Made by a program: the position numbers and the translations under genes. Shown one piece after another: positions 22,007-30,515 of a stretch of 64,000 bases of DNA (positions are counted from its first letter, which is position 1; every line of letters begins with the position of its first letter). The stretch is from Opitutaceae bacterium (lineage in GTDB: Bacteria > Verrucomicrobiota > Verrucomicrobiia > Opitutales > Opitutaceae), in the NCBI GenBank assembly GCA_030648295.1, contig JAUSID010000217.1, positions 1 to 64,000 on the forward strand, written 5' to 3'. Below the pieces are notes generated by a model. That model saw only the letters and a list, made by a program, of their open reading frames with translations. It was not told the origin of the DNA and did not search any database.

Positions 22007-22341
22007 CGCGATTTAACAGAGCGTTGCCTCGGAGCGCGTGCCTCACAGCTTCCCAAGCCGGTGCGGGTTGAAATTCCGTCGCAAGTGGAGCCGCGGTGCC
22101 CCGCCACGGCTGACGACAAAACGTTGTGATGATATCCACGGCGACGGCGCCGCGGCTCCATTACCGGCTAGTGAACTGAGTAATCCCAGCCTCGTTACCT
22201 CGGCTGCTACGAAATCCATGCGGGCGGGACGCCCGCGCTCCCGGGGGAAACGCGTCTCGCGGTTGGCCGGTCTGAAATCCGCGGTCGCCACACGGGCTGC
22301 GCGGGTACAGCTTCGATTCCGCTTCTGTCGCGTTTAATCCG
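22007..22341. other. Intergenic repeat block upstream of the fucosidase
   Basis: No gene seen. It holds one copy of the AGCAGCCGAGG family (22186-22211, inverted), directly followed by a GGCGGGACGCCCGCGCTCCC module (22217-22243) of the kind repeated at 42490-42723, and a GCCGCGGCTCCA motif also found near 20960. Confidence 0.7.
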
Positions 22342-24033
22342 ATGAAAACTCTGTGCCAGCTCCTCAGTGCTCTCATTTTGCCCGGCTGCTTTAGTGCGGC
22401 CGGTGCTGCACCCGCGCCGTCTGCCCCTTCGCCGACCGTTTCTCCCGCCGAGCGCGCGGAAAGCGAGGCGCGGATTGCCTGGTGGCGGGCGAATCGCTTT
22501 GGGCTGTTCGTCCACTGGGGCCCAGTATCGCTGAAGGGCACCGAGATTGGCTGGTCGCGCGCCGGGGAACGCCGGGGCTACCGCGGTCCGGGCACGCTGG
22601 TGCCGACGGAGGTGTACGACAACCTCTACCAGGAATTCAATCCGGTACGCTTCGATGCGCGCGAGTGGGTCGCACTGGCTCAGGCGGCCGGCATGAAGTA
22701 CATCGTCTTCACCAGCCGGCACCACGACGGGTTCAGCATGTTCGACACGGCGGCGAGCGACTACAAGATCACGAGTCCGCTCAGTCCGTTTCGGCGCGAT
22801 GTGGTCAGGGAACTCGCCGACGCCGCTCATGCCGCGGGCCTCAAGTTCGGGCTCTACTACTCGCAGCCCAACTGGCATCACCCCGACGCGTTCACGGCGG
22901 ATCGCCATGGACGTTATCTGGCGTATTTGAAAACCCAGGTACGCGAGCTGCTCACGAACTATGGACGCGTCGACATCCTTTGGTTCGATGGGCTGGGCAA
23001 GAAGGCCGAGGACTACGACGGCGTGGCGCTCAACCGGATGGCGCGTGATCTCCAGCCGCACCTGCTGATCAACAATCGCGACGGGCTGCCGGAGGACTTC
23101 GACACGCCCGAGCAGCGCGTCGGCAAATATCAGGACGATCGTCCGTGGGAAAGTTGCATCACGATCTGCAAGCAGTGGGCGTGGAAGCCGGAAGACACGA
23201 TGAAGTCGCTCGCCGAATGCGTGCAGACGCTCGTGCGCTGTGCCGGCGGCGACGGCAATCTGCTCTTCAACGTCGGCCCGATGCCCGATGGGCGAATCGA
23301 GCCGCGGCAGGTGGAGAGGCTGCGCGAAATGGGCGCGTGGCTGGCGCGAAATGGCGAAAGCATTTACGCGACCCGCGGCGGGCCGTGGCATCCGACCAAG
23401 ACGATCGCGAGCACGCGCAAGGGGAACACCGTTTACGTTCACGCGTTCGACTGGAAAAACGCGAAGCTCGAACTGCCCGCGCTGCCACGAGCGGTGAAAT
23501 CGGCCGCGCTGCTCGGCGGTGGCCGCGCCAGCGTGCGCCAGGAAAACGACAAGCTGATCGTCGAGGTCGATCCGGCGTCTCGCGATGAGATCGACACGGT
23601 GGTGAAACTCGAACTCTCCGGTTCCGCGATGGACATTCCGGCGATTCCGCTGACACCGACGATCAAAGCCACCGCGTCGAATGTGTTTCGCGCCAACATG
23701 GCGGACCATGGCCCGCAGGAGGCGTTCGATGGCAATCCGTCCACGCGTTGGGCCACCGACGCGGGAACGAAACACGCGTGGATCGCCCGTGACCTCGAGA
23801 AACCGACGGCCATCGGGCAGGTGCGGATCAACGAGGCGATCGCGGAGCGAGTGCGGAAATTCCAATTGCAATATCGCGAGGGCGATGCGTGGACGACGAT
23901 CTTCGCCGGCGAAAGGATTGGCCGATCCTTCACGAAAACGTTTCCTCCCGTGACCGCCCGCGAGTTCCGGCTGAATATCCTCGAGGCCACCGAGGGCCCC
24001 ACGATCGCGGAGATCGAGCTGAGCGAAAAGTGA
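22342..24033 (+). CDS. Alpha-L-fucosidase, GH29, with C-terminal discoidin-like domain
   Basis: Secreted glycosidase (563 aa) that releases L-fucose. After a signal peptide of about 22 residues, the GH29 barrel shows FGLFVHWGP, the HHDGFSMFD segment and the nucleophile aspartate in ILWFDG (about residue 218). The later part (about 440-560) looks like an F5/8 type C carbohydrate-binding domain (WATDAGTKHAW, FQLQYREGDAW). With the sulfatases at the left edge and the galE gene it points to use of sulfated, fucose-containing polysaccharide, though these genes do not form one operon. Confidence 0.92.
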   Translation: MKTLCQLLSALILPGCFSAAGAAPAPSAPSPTVSPAERAESEARIAWWRANRFGLFVHWGPVSLKGTEIGWSRAGERRGYRGPGTLVPTEVYDNLYQEFNPVRFDAREWVALAQAAGMKYIVFTSRHHDGFSMFDTAASDYKITSPLSPFRRDVVRELADAAHAAGLKFGLYYSQPNWHHPDAFTADRHGRYLAYLKTQVRELLTNYGRVDILWFDGLGKKAEDYDGVALNRMARDLQPHLLINNRDGLPEDFDTPEQRVGKYQDDRPWESCITICKQWAWKPEDTMKSLAECVQTLVRCAGGDGNLLFNVGPMPDGRIEPRQVERLREMGAWLARNGESIYATRGGPWHPTKTIASTRKGNTVYVHAFDWKNAKLELPALPRAVKSAALLGGGRASVRQENDKLIVEVDPASRDEIDTVVKLELSGSAMDIPAIPLTPTIKATASNVFRANMADHGPQEAFDGNPSTRWATDAGTKHAWIARDLEKPTAIGQVRINEAIAERVRKFQLQYREGDAWTTIFAGERIGRSFTKTFPPVTAREFRLNILEATEGPTIAEIELSEK

Positions 24034-24104
24034 TTGGCCTGAATTCCGTCGACTCGACTTTGAATTCGCGCGACAACACGCGCCGCCAACCATTTTACGG
24101 CTCG

Positions 24105-24794
24105 ATGAAGCTCAGCTGCAAAACGTGCGGGCTCCTCATTCCCCCGGCGAACGTGAATCTCGCCGAAGGGATCTGTTTCTGTCCGGGCTGCAACGAATCG
24201 TTCCGGCTGACCACGGCGAACGTCTCGGATGAAATGACTTCGGGCGTGGGCCGGCCGGCCGGCACCGGGATCGAGTTTGTCGCAGATGTCGAGACGCTCG
24301 GACTCATCATTCCGCCCGGCAACAACCGGCGGTTGAGAAATCTTTGGGTGGGGTGGGCGGCGGCGATCAATGTCCTCGCGGCCATCCTGGTCGTGTCGGC
24401 ATTATGGCCGCGCAGCAGTGTATCCGTTGGTGGAGCATGCTTCGTCGTCGTCCTCGGTGCACTCGTGGCGGCACTGGCGCTTTTCCTGGCGCGCGGCGAG
24501 TTCACGCTGGCAATCAACCGCCGCGAATGCACCGCCATCTGGGCATTGTTTCATTGGAGCCACCTGAAGCGGGTTCCCACGCCGCAGATCACCGACGTGG
24601 TCTTGCACGAAATCTACACCGTCAATGAACAGCCGCGTTACGCGATTCTGATCAAGCATCCCATGGGATCGATTCTGTTCGGCGCGACGCTGACCAACGA
24701 GGAGCGGCGCTGGCTGACGGATGAGATCCGGCGATTTCTGGGCAAGGACGATCCCAGCCGGATCCAAGCCGTCGAACACGAGTCCACTTCATAG
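24105..24794 (+). CDS. Zinc-ribbon membrane protein of unknown function
   Basis: 229 aa, not recognised. The N-terminus has CKTCGLLIPP and CFCPGCNESF, four cysteines in the spacing of a zinc ribbon. Two hydrophobic helices follow at about 93-112 and 117-138, then a soluble C-terminal domain of about 90 residues rich in charged groups. I start it at the ATG at 24105; the open frame before it is antisense to nothing known but overlaps the fucosidase end. It lies 71 bp after the fucosidase and may be cotranscribed. Confidence 0.65.
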   Translation: MKLSCKTCGLLIPPANVNLAEGICFCPGCNESFRLTTANVSDEMTSGVGRPAGTGIEFVADVETLGLIIPPGNNRRLRNLWVGWAAAINVLAAILVVSALWPRSSVSVGGACFVVVLGALVAALALFLARGEFTLAINRRECTAIWALFHWSHLKRVPTPQITDVVLHEIYTVNEQPRYAILIKHPMGSILFGATLTNEERRWLTDEIRRFLGKDDPSRIQAVEHESTS

Positions 24795-24841
24795 CAGCCG
24801 AAGCCACACCGAATTATCCAGCCTCGTTACCTCGGCTGCTA
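24792..24841. repeat. Palindrome of the AGCAGCCGAGG family, complete copy
   Basis: TAGCAGCCGAAG at the left faces CCTCGGCTGCTA at the right, making a 50-bp hairpin. Half copies lie at 20901-20926 and 22186-22211. Confidence 0.75.
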
Positions 24842-24911
24842 CGGCAGCGAGCGATCGATTTATTCAGTTGCGGCTTCGCCCAGAATAATTCGTCCGTCGC
24901 AGCACCATCCC

Positions 24912-25430
24912 ATGTCACTCGAACGATTCAGGACCGCACAGGATTCCCGTCACGGCGGGTTCGAAACCGCACTGGCTGAATTGAAGGCCGGGCGGAAACG
25001 AAGCCATTGGATCTGGTATGTGTTTCCGCAGCTCGCGGGACTCGGCAACTCGAGTCCGGCACGAACGTATGCGCTGCGCGATTTGAATGAAGCGGTCGAA
25101 TATCGGTGCGATCCAGTACTTGGTCCGCGACTGGCGGCGATCACGGACGTCGTCGCTCGCCAGCTCGCATCTGGCGTGGGGCTCGAACACCTGATGGGCT
25201 CGCACATCGACGCGCTAAAGCTCGTGTCGAGTCTCACCTTGTTCGAACTGGCGCTCCAGGGAACTGGCGCCGCTCCGCCGCCATATTCTGACGCGCTCGC
25301 GAAGAGCTGCGCGAGTGTCCTCGCCGCCGCCGAACGCGAAGGTTTCCCAAGGTGCCGGTTTTCACTCGAGCAAGCCCGACCGGCGGGAGAGACCAAGGAG
25401 GATGGAGGGACGAAGGGACTAAAGGACTAA
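24912..25430 (+). CDS. DUF1810 family protein with repeat-derived tail
   Basis: Small soluble protein of the DUF1810 family, whose function is unknown. Family hallmarks are LERFRTAQD at the start, the SHWIWYVFPQ segment near residues 32-41 and GLGNSSPAR, followed by MGSHIDALKLVSSLTLF. The conserved part ends near residue 153; the last residues (KEDGGTKGLKD) come from the short GGACTAAAGGACGAAGGG repeats that fill the following intergenic DNA, so the natural stop has probably been displaced. Confidence 0.88.
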   Translation: MSLERFRTAQDSRHGGFETALAELKAGRKRSHWIWYVFPQLAGLGNSSPARTYALRDLNEAVEYRCDPVLGPRLAAITDVVARQLASGVGLEHLMGSHIDALKLVSSLTLFELALQGTGAAPPPYSDALAKSCASVLAAAEREGFPRCRFSLEQARPAGETKEDGGTKGLKD

Positions 25431-25514
25431 AGGACGAAGGGACAAAACCAGAAGCCAGAGGCCAGATGCCAGGACAGCGAGGCGCAGCCTCAGATCCGAC
25501 ACAATTCCCGGTTT

Positions 25515-25598
25515 GTCATTCTGAGGCTTGGCGAAGAATCCAGCACGATGCTCGCAGCCGGACGCGCCACTGGATTCTTCGGCGGCCCTCAGAATGAC
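25515..25598. repeat. Palindromic repeat, CATTCTGAG family, copy 2
   Basis: GTCATTCTGAGG at the left and CCTCAGAATGAC at the right enclose inverted GCGAAGAATCCAG and CTGGATTCTTCGGC. Same ends as the element at 21-104. Confidence 0.8.
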
Positions 25599-25829
25599 AG
25601 TTTAGGAATTTTCGGAAACCCTGGTCGCCTTCGGCGCCGCCGGAGGCGGGCAAGCTTGACCTGTTCACAACGAGTTTGGGAGTTCAAGGAGTCTAGAGAC
25701 CAAAGACTGGAGACTAAAAACCGGCGGAAACCGATTGTAGACCGCGTAAGGACTTTCCGGATGCAGCGGCTGAAGTGGCTGCGGCTTCCAGCCGCAGTTT
25801 GAGTCGGAAGACCGTTGGCCCGCATCGTT

Positions 25830-25900
25830 CGCGGCTTCGCGTGAGGCCCTGGCTTGGTTGGGCCCAATCCGGGCTCACGCGAAGACGCGAAGTCGCGAAG
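25830..25900. repeat. Palindromic repeat, GCGGCTTCGCGTGAG family, copy 1
   Basis: CGCGGCTTCGCGTGAG faces CTCACGCGAAGACGCGAAG, with TTGGGCCCAA near the centre. Related copies are at 26629-26703 and, inverted, at 34577-34660. Confidence 0.8.
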
Positions 25901-26431
25901 TCATTCCGTTGGGCCACGGCGATCTGGCAGCGCGCGGGGCATTTGATCGAATGCCAGGTCGGGTGAAGACGCGTCACTGCGACGCCAAAGCATCGACATG
26001 GGTACCCTACTGAGCCGCTCCGTCACTTCGGCTGGCGCCAGTCCTCCTTCCACCAGATCCACCGTTGCGAGGAACACGAGTTCATTGATCGAACCCATGA
26101 TACGACGATCGGGGATCCGCGCGAAACGCACGGCGGCGGCGGCGGGCGCGATGAAAGTCTCGTACGCGAATGCCCGTCCCGACCGGTCCATATAGTCGCG
26201 AAGACCGGCGAGCGACGCGCGAATAAACGTGTCATCCGACGTGATACCACTCCCGTGCAGCACCACCGACAGGAGCGAGTAACTGTTCGTGAGAATGATG
26301 TAGCGGAATCGGTTCACGGTGAAGGTGTGAGCCGACCAGTCGGCATGCGGTGCCGTTACGGCCACGGTGTCGGCCGGCACGGTGAGGTGCAGTCGCTTCG
26401 CGAGCATGAGGGTAGGGCGAAAGGTGAGCAC
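25901..26431 (-). CDS. DUF6933-type protein of unknown function
   Basis: 176 aa, resembling the family now called DUF6933. Typical features are the N-terminal FRPTLMLAKRLHL, the DWSAHTFTVNRFRYIILTNS stretch, the SVVLHGSGI segment, a GLRDYM helix and the C-terminal SMLWRRSDA region where family members have MSYL. The function is not known; related genes are often mobile and surrounded by repeats, as here. Its last codons run into the first palindrome of the GCGGCTTCGCGTGAG type. Confidence 0.75.
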   Translation of the reverse strand: MLTFRPTLMLAKRLHLTVPADTVAVTAPHADWSAHTFTVNRFRYIILTNSYSLLSVVLHGSGITSDDTFIRASLAGLRDYMDRSGRAFAYETFIAPAAAAVRFARIPDRRIMGSINELVFLATVDLVEGGLAPAEVTERLSRVPMSMLWRRSDASSPDLAFDQMPRALPDRRGPTE

Positions 26432-26530
26432 GGCCGGATGCTCATCGTCCCGGTCGCAACCCGCAATCGATTCTTCGTCGTAGGGGACGGCGTGCCTTCG
26501 AGCGGACGTGTTTCAAGCAAAACCCCTGAA

Positions 26531-26602
26531 TTTTACAGGAGGAAACGGAGGCAACGGAGGAGGAAACAATTTCTCCGTTTCCTCCATTTCCTCCCGTGAA
26601 AA
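26531..26602. repeat. GGAGGAAACGGAGG hairpin, copy 1
   Basis: TTTTACAGGAGGAAACGG at the left is matched by an inverted CCGTTTCCTCCATTTCCTCC on the right, ending CCGTGAAAAG. A larger copy with a long loop is at 27064-27222. Confidence 0.75.
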
Positions 26603-26628
26603 GATTGGGTGTGGTATTCCCAGTGTCC

Positions 26629-26703
26629 TTCGCGTCTTCGCGTGAGACCCTGCCTTGATTGGGCCCAATCCTGGCTCGCGCGAAGCCGCGAAGACGCGAA
26701 GAG
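26629..26703. repeat. Palindromic repeat, GCGGCTTCGCGTGAG family, copy 2
   Basis: CTTCGCGTCTTCGCGTGAG faces a GCGCGAAGCCGCGAAGACG arm, again with TTGGGCCCAA in the centre as in copy 1. Confidence 0.8.
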
Positions 26704-26748
26704 ATTACGATCCGGCTACGAGGCAGTCGGCTGGACGCATCTGGTCCC

Positions 26749-26976
26749 TCAACGCTCCGCGAGATCGAGCCGGGGCCACAGTCGCCACCAAGGGAGCGGG
26801 ATGCGGTTTTGCCAGCGGTTGTAGTCGCGCAGATTCATGACGCGGCGGAGTGCGAGCCAGAACGGCAGCCCGTCGATGACATTGACCACGGCGAGAGCAG
26901 TCGCGAACAGCGCCAGCGTGATCACGCCGCCCAAGAACCAGCGGTAAACCCAATGGAAGAGCGACGGGCGACTCAT
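26749..26976 (-). CDS. Small membrane protein of unknown function
   Basis: About 75 aa from an ATG at 26976 (MSRPSLFHW). A single hydrophobic helix (about residues 12-37) is followed by a basic, tryptophan-rich tail containing NRWQNRIPLPWWRLW. Not recognised. It is isolated between repeat clusters, so I rely only on its protein-like composition; it may be a short conserved gene or a remnant. Confidence 0.45.
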   Translation of the reverse strand: MSRPSLFHWVYRWFLGGVITLALFATALAVVNVIDGLPFWLALRRVMNLRDYNRWQNRIPLPWWRLWPRLDLAER

Positions 26977-27298
26977 GCGGACAGAGGATATCAATCCGGA
27001 ATGGTGCAGCCCCGACCGCAAGACGCGTTTTGCCCCGGACGGGATCCGAGCCCCCAATCTTGAACAGGAGGCAACGGAGGAAACGGAGACCAGGCCAGAC
27101 GCAGACTGCCTTTATCCGGGATTGATCCGCGAAATCCGTGGTCAATTTGAACCCCAGAAATCGTGTAAAGCTACCGGCCGGTTCCGACCTCCGTTGCCTC
27201 CGTTTCCTCCTGTAAAAAGGTCTGGCTTGAAATTTTCGCCGCACTTCAAGTCGGCTTCGATCTCACCGACGAACGATCGAATCTTGCACTGTAGACGG
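26977..27298. other. Intergenic region downstream of hsdS
   Basis: No gene seen in about 320 bp. Most of it is the large hairpin repeat at 27064-27222. Confidence 0.65.
27064..27222. repeat. GGAGG/CCTCC hairpin, copy 2, with long loop
   Basis: ACAGGAGGCAACGGAGGAAA at the left is matched by an inverted TTTCCTCCTGT arm at the right, about 95 bp apart. The loop contains a module TTTATCCGGGATTGATCCGC and AAATCCGTGGTCAATTTGAA typical of dispersed repeats. Confidence 0.75.
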
Positions 27299-28996
27299 CT
27301 ATGCCGCGTGGAGCCGGGCGATGGTGGCGGCGAGCAGGGATTCGGCGGTCGTGCGCGCGGTGGTGAGCGAGGCTTCGAGCGCGTCGAGCACGGCCATGAG
27401 TTCGTCCACCTTGGCGACGATCCGGCGTTGTTCGGCGAGGGGTGGGAGCATGAAAGGGGTCTTTTTGATTTTCGCCTGATTCAACGACGATTGGTTCACA
27501 GCTCGCTGTGCTCTAAGAATAAAATACCGGGCGAATCTTAGGGCGGTGAGTTGATAGTGTGCGAAAGTTGGGTCTACGGACTCAGGGAAAAAACTAAGTC
27601 GAAGCAGATTCATCCCGTGAATCAGATTAGCCGGCGGCTTCTGGACGATGGCGGTCTTGCCGAGGTGAATTTCGCTATTGATGTGACTCAGCAGAATATC
27701 TCCGTCTTTCAACCTGAACCGTTCGAGTTGGTCATCGGTGAGGTCGTCGACAAAACCAACACGCGACATGTCTACAGTTCCATTCCAGATGGTTTCAATG
27801 CGGGTAACGGCAAACCGCTGAAGAACCTTTGAGGGGGTAACCGTAATTCCATTGGTTATCGTTCTGAGTAACTGCCCAAGCGGGCAAGCGACCCAAGAGG
27901 ACGGAAGCTCCCCAATGGGCCATTCGGTATCGATCTCTTGGGCCTTATCTGGCTGACGGAGCGCCGGCCTACTTTCATTTGCGACTTGAGGAACGATACG
28001 TCCTCCGATCGCGAGTTGGAGGATGGACTGCCGAATGTCGACGAGGTCTTTTGGTTCGGCGATGAGGCTGGGCAGATGCTGGCGGATGAAAGCGGCGGAC
28101 TTGGAATTCGAATCGGGCGAAGTGAGCTGGTGCAGCGCCGAGGTGCGCAGTCGGGTTCGCACCGCCTCCCGCTCCCGCTGCGCCGCTTCCAACGCGTCGC
28201 ACAGACCCATCAACGCCTCCACCTTCGCGACAATTCGCCGCTGCTCGGCGAGGGATGGGAGAGGCACCGGAGTGGAGATGATCTTAATTTTCGAAATGTT
28301 AGGCTGGGCTCCGCCTTCGCCTCGCCCGATGAAGTAGTCGCGGTAGCTACGAAGCAGATGGAAGAGATACCGATTGTAGACGCCATCGAAACAGGTGCAT
28401 CCGCACACAGCTTGGTTCGTCGTAGCCTCTTTCGCGAGGATCGCCAGTTTGCCGATGGTTGCGCCATACATCGCAATCAAAACGTCGCCCGGCTGATTGA
28501 GGCGCAATGAACACTTTTGAAGAGCAAAATCGGTGATTTTTTCTTCGGAATCATCGAGTGCCAGAAGATCGTTAAGCTCTCCGGATTTTAGCCAGAGAGT
28601 GGTTCCTCCGAAGAAGCGCGAGTCGCTTCGCGCTGGTGTTGAACCAGAGCCCCAATCGCCCAGATCACCAAGACGGCACCAGATCCAAGTGTTCGGTATC
28701 GAGAACAGCTGCTCGTCTTCAGTCACTTCCTCTTGGAATTTCTCGCGACTGATTTTGCCCGCTTTCATCAACCGGGTTCGCGCCGTGCGAAGCTCCATTA
28801 GCAGCGTTGATGCTGCCCCATCCGCAGGGTCTTGCGGCAAGAGTTTCCCCTGCACCGCCAATTGCATGAGCAGCGCGCGGAGTTTCGCGATGCCGCCGGG
28901 GGCTTCGGCGAGGCGGTCGAAATGGGTGAGCAGAAAATCTGCGGCGGCGGACGAATCGGACGGAGCGGACGCGGCGGGCGGGGATGTGGCCGACAT
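27299..28996 (-). CDS. hsdS: Type I restriction-modification specificity subunit
   Basis: DNA-recognition subunit (565 aa) that decides which bipartite site the type I enzyme reads. It contains two target-recognition domains (about 60-265 and 340-545), each followed by a conserved coiled-coil segment: LAEQRRIVAKVEALM and LAEQRRIVAKVDELM. The N-terminus begins with a low-complexity Ala/Ser stretch. It is the last gene of the hsdR-4HB-hsdM-hsdS unit; the stop of hsdM and this start are 19 bp apart. Confidence 0.92.
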   Translation of the reverse strand: MSATSPPAASAPSDSSAAADFLLTHFDRLAEAPGGIAKLRALLMQLAVQGKLLPQDPADGAASTLLMELRTARTRLMKAGKISREKFQEEVTEDEQLFSIPNTWIWCRLGDLGDWGSGSTPARSDSRFFGGTTLWLKSGELNDLLALDDSEEKITDFALQKCSLRLNQPGDVLIAMYGATIGKLAILAKEATTNQAVCGCTCFDGVYNRYLFHLLRSYRDYFIGRGEGGAQPNISKIKIISTPVPLPSLAEQRRIVAKVEALMGLCDALEAAQREREAVRTRLRTSALHQLTSPDSNSKSAAFIRQHLPSLIAEPKDLVDIRQSILQLAIGGRIVPQVANESRPALRQPDKAQEIDTEWPIGELPSSWVACPLGQLLRTITNGITVTPSKVLQRFAVTRIETIWNGTVDMSRVGFVDDLTDDQLERFRLKDGDILLSHINSEIHLGKTAIVQKPPANLIHGMNLLRLSFFPESVDPTFAHYQLTALRFARYFILRAQRAVNQSSLNQAKIKKTPFMLPPLAEQRRIVAKVDELMAVLDALEASLTTARTTAESLLAATIARLHAA

Positions 28997-29015
28997 GGCG
29001 GAGGACTGGGTGAGC

Positions 29016-30470
29016 TTACCGGAGCAGTGCCGCGGAGAGGATTTCCTTGAGCTGATTCCTCAGCACCGCGGCTTTGGCTTCGGCGGCGGTCAGCTCTTTC
29101 AGCAACTCCTCGGGATCACCGTGGTTGGCGTCGACGACGTGCGGGTTCTTCACGTCGAGGTTGTAGTTGCGGGCCACGATGTCGGCGGCGCTGACGCGCC
29201 AGGCGACTTCGGTTTCGCGCCGGTCGGCGCGCAAGCCTCCCGTTTCTCCCCACCACGCGATCTCGGGCGCGAATTCCTCGAACCGGATCGGGCGGGTCTT
29301 GTTATAGGCTTTCTGCGCGGCGGGGACCCGGTGCTCGTAGAACCACGTTTCCTTCGTGGCGCGGCCCTTCTCGAAAAACAAAAGGTTGGTGCCGATGCTG
29401 GCGTAGGGGCGGAAGACGCTGTTGGGCAGCCGGACGATCGTGTGAAGGTCGCACTCGGTGAGCAGCTTTTCCTTGATCCGCGTTTTTATGCCTTCGCCGA
29501 AGAGCGAGCCGTCGGGCAGGACCACGGCGGCGCGGCCACCGTCCTTGAGCAGGTGCATGATGAGCACGAGAAACAAATCCGCGGTCTCGCGCGTGCGAAA
29601 GGTGGCGGGGAAGTTGGACTCGATGCCGTCCTCCTCCATGCCGCCGAACGGCGGATTGGTGGCGACGATGTCGACGCGATCGGCGGGGCCGTAGGAGATG
29701 AGCGGGCGCGCGAGGGTGTTGTCGTGGCGGACGAATGACGGCTGGTCGATGTTGTGAAGCAGCATGTTCGTCACGCAGAGGAGATGCGGGAGCGGCTTCT
29801 TCTCCACGGCATTGAGCCCGGACTGCATTTTCTCCTCCTGCTTCACCGTCTTCACGTAGCGGGCACGCATGTGGTCCATGGCGCAGGTGAGGAATCCGCC
29901 GGTACCGCAGGCGGGGTCGAGGAGCCGCTCGCCCGGGTGCGGGTCGAGCCGGTCGATCATGAACTTCGTGACGGCGCGCGGCGTGTAGTATTCACCGGCG
30001 TTGCCGGCGGCCTGGAGATCGTTGAGGAGCTGCTCGTAGATGTCGCCGAAGTGCTGCTTCTCCTTGAGATTGTTGAAGTCGATTTCGTTGATCTTGTTGA
30101 TCACCTGCCGGACGAGGTGACCCGACTTCATGTAGTGGTAGGAGTCCTCGAAGACATCGCGGACGATCTTCGCGCGGGGATTCCCGGTCGGCAGATCCTT
30201 CAGCCGCGGGAAGAGCTCCTCGTTGATGAACCGGTTGAGCTCCTCGCCGGTGAGCCCCTCGTCGTCGCCGGCCCACGTGCGCCACTGGAACCGTTTTGGG
30301 AGCGGCGATTTGTAGGCAGAGTCGAGCAGCGCGAACTCGTGTTCCTTGTCGTCGAAGATTTTCAGGAAGAACATCCAGACGAGCTGCGTGAGCCGCTGGG
30401 CGTCGCCATCGACGCCGGTGTCTTTGCGCATGATGTCCTGGATGGACTTGATCGAAGTGGAGACGGACAT
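29016..30470 (-). CDS. hsdM: Type I restriction-modification DNA methyltransferase subunit
   Basis: Adenine-N6 methyltransferase subunit, 484 aa. SAM-binding motif DPACGTGGFL and catalytic motif NPPFGG are intact, and the N-terminal HsdM helical domain (MRKDTGVDGDAQRLTQLVW) is recognisable. With HsdS it methylates the host's own sites; with HsdR it restricts foreign DNA. A gene coding a four-helix protein separates it from hsdR. Confidence 0.95.
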   Translation of the reverse strand: MSVSTSIKSIQDIMRKDTGVDGDAQRLTQLVWMFFLKIFDDKEHEFALLDSAYKSPLPKRFQWRTWAGDDEGLTGEELNRFINEELFPRLKDLPTGNPRAKIVRDVFEDSYHYMKSGHLVRQVINKINEIDFNNLKEKQHFGDIYEQLLNDLQAAGNAGEYYTPRAVTKFMIDRLDPHPGERLLDPACGTGGFLTCAMDHMRARYVKTVKQEEKMQSGLNAVEKKPLPHLLCVTNMLLHNIDQPSFVRHDNTLARPLISYGPADRVDIVATNPPFGGMEEDGIESNFPATFRTRETADLFLVLIMHLLKDGGRAAVVLPDGSLFGEGIKTRIKEKLLTECDLHTIVRLPNSVFRPYASIGTNLLFFEKGRATKETWFYEHRVPAAQKAYNKTRPIRFEEFAPEIAWWGETGGLRADRRETEVAWRVSAADIVARNYNLDVKNPHVVDANHGDPEELLKELTAAEAKAAVLRNQLKEILSAALLR

Positions 30471-30515
30471 GAAAGGAGATCGGAGTGATCGAACGGATCA
30501 GACAGATCGGCCCGA

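Larger units (their letters stand above)
25431..25900. other. Intergenic repeat cluster
   Basis: No gene seen in about 470 bp. In order it holds GGAC(T/G)AAAGG repeats (to about 25445), the CATTCTGAG palindrome (25515-25598), AGACCAAAGACTGGAGACTAAA-type short repeats (about 25690-25720) and the first GCGGCTTCGCGTGAG palindrome (25830-25900). Confidence 0.75.
26432..26748. other. Intergenic repeat cluster
   Basis: No gene seen. Two palindromes fill it: the GGAGG/CCTCC hairpin at 26531-26602 and the second GCGGCTTCGCGTGAG copy at 26629-26703. Confidence 0.7.

Noticed and set aside
22207-24093. 628-codon minus-strand frame over the fucosidase
   Set aside because: Antisense shadow; the plus strand has GH29 motifs and a signal peptide.
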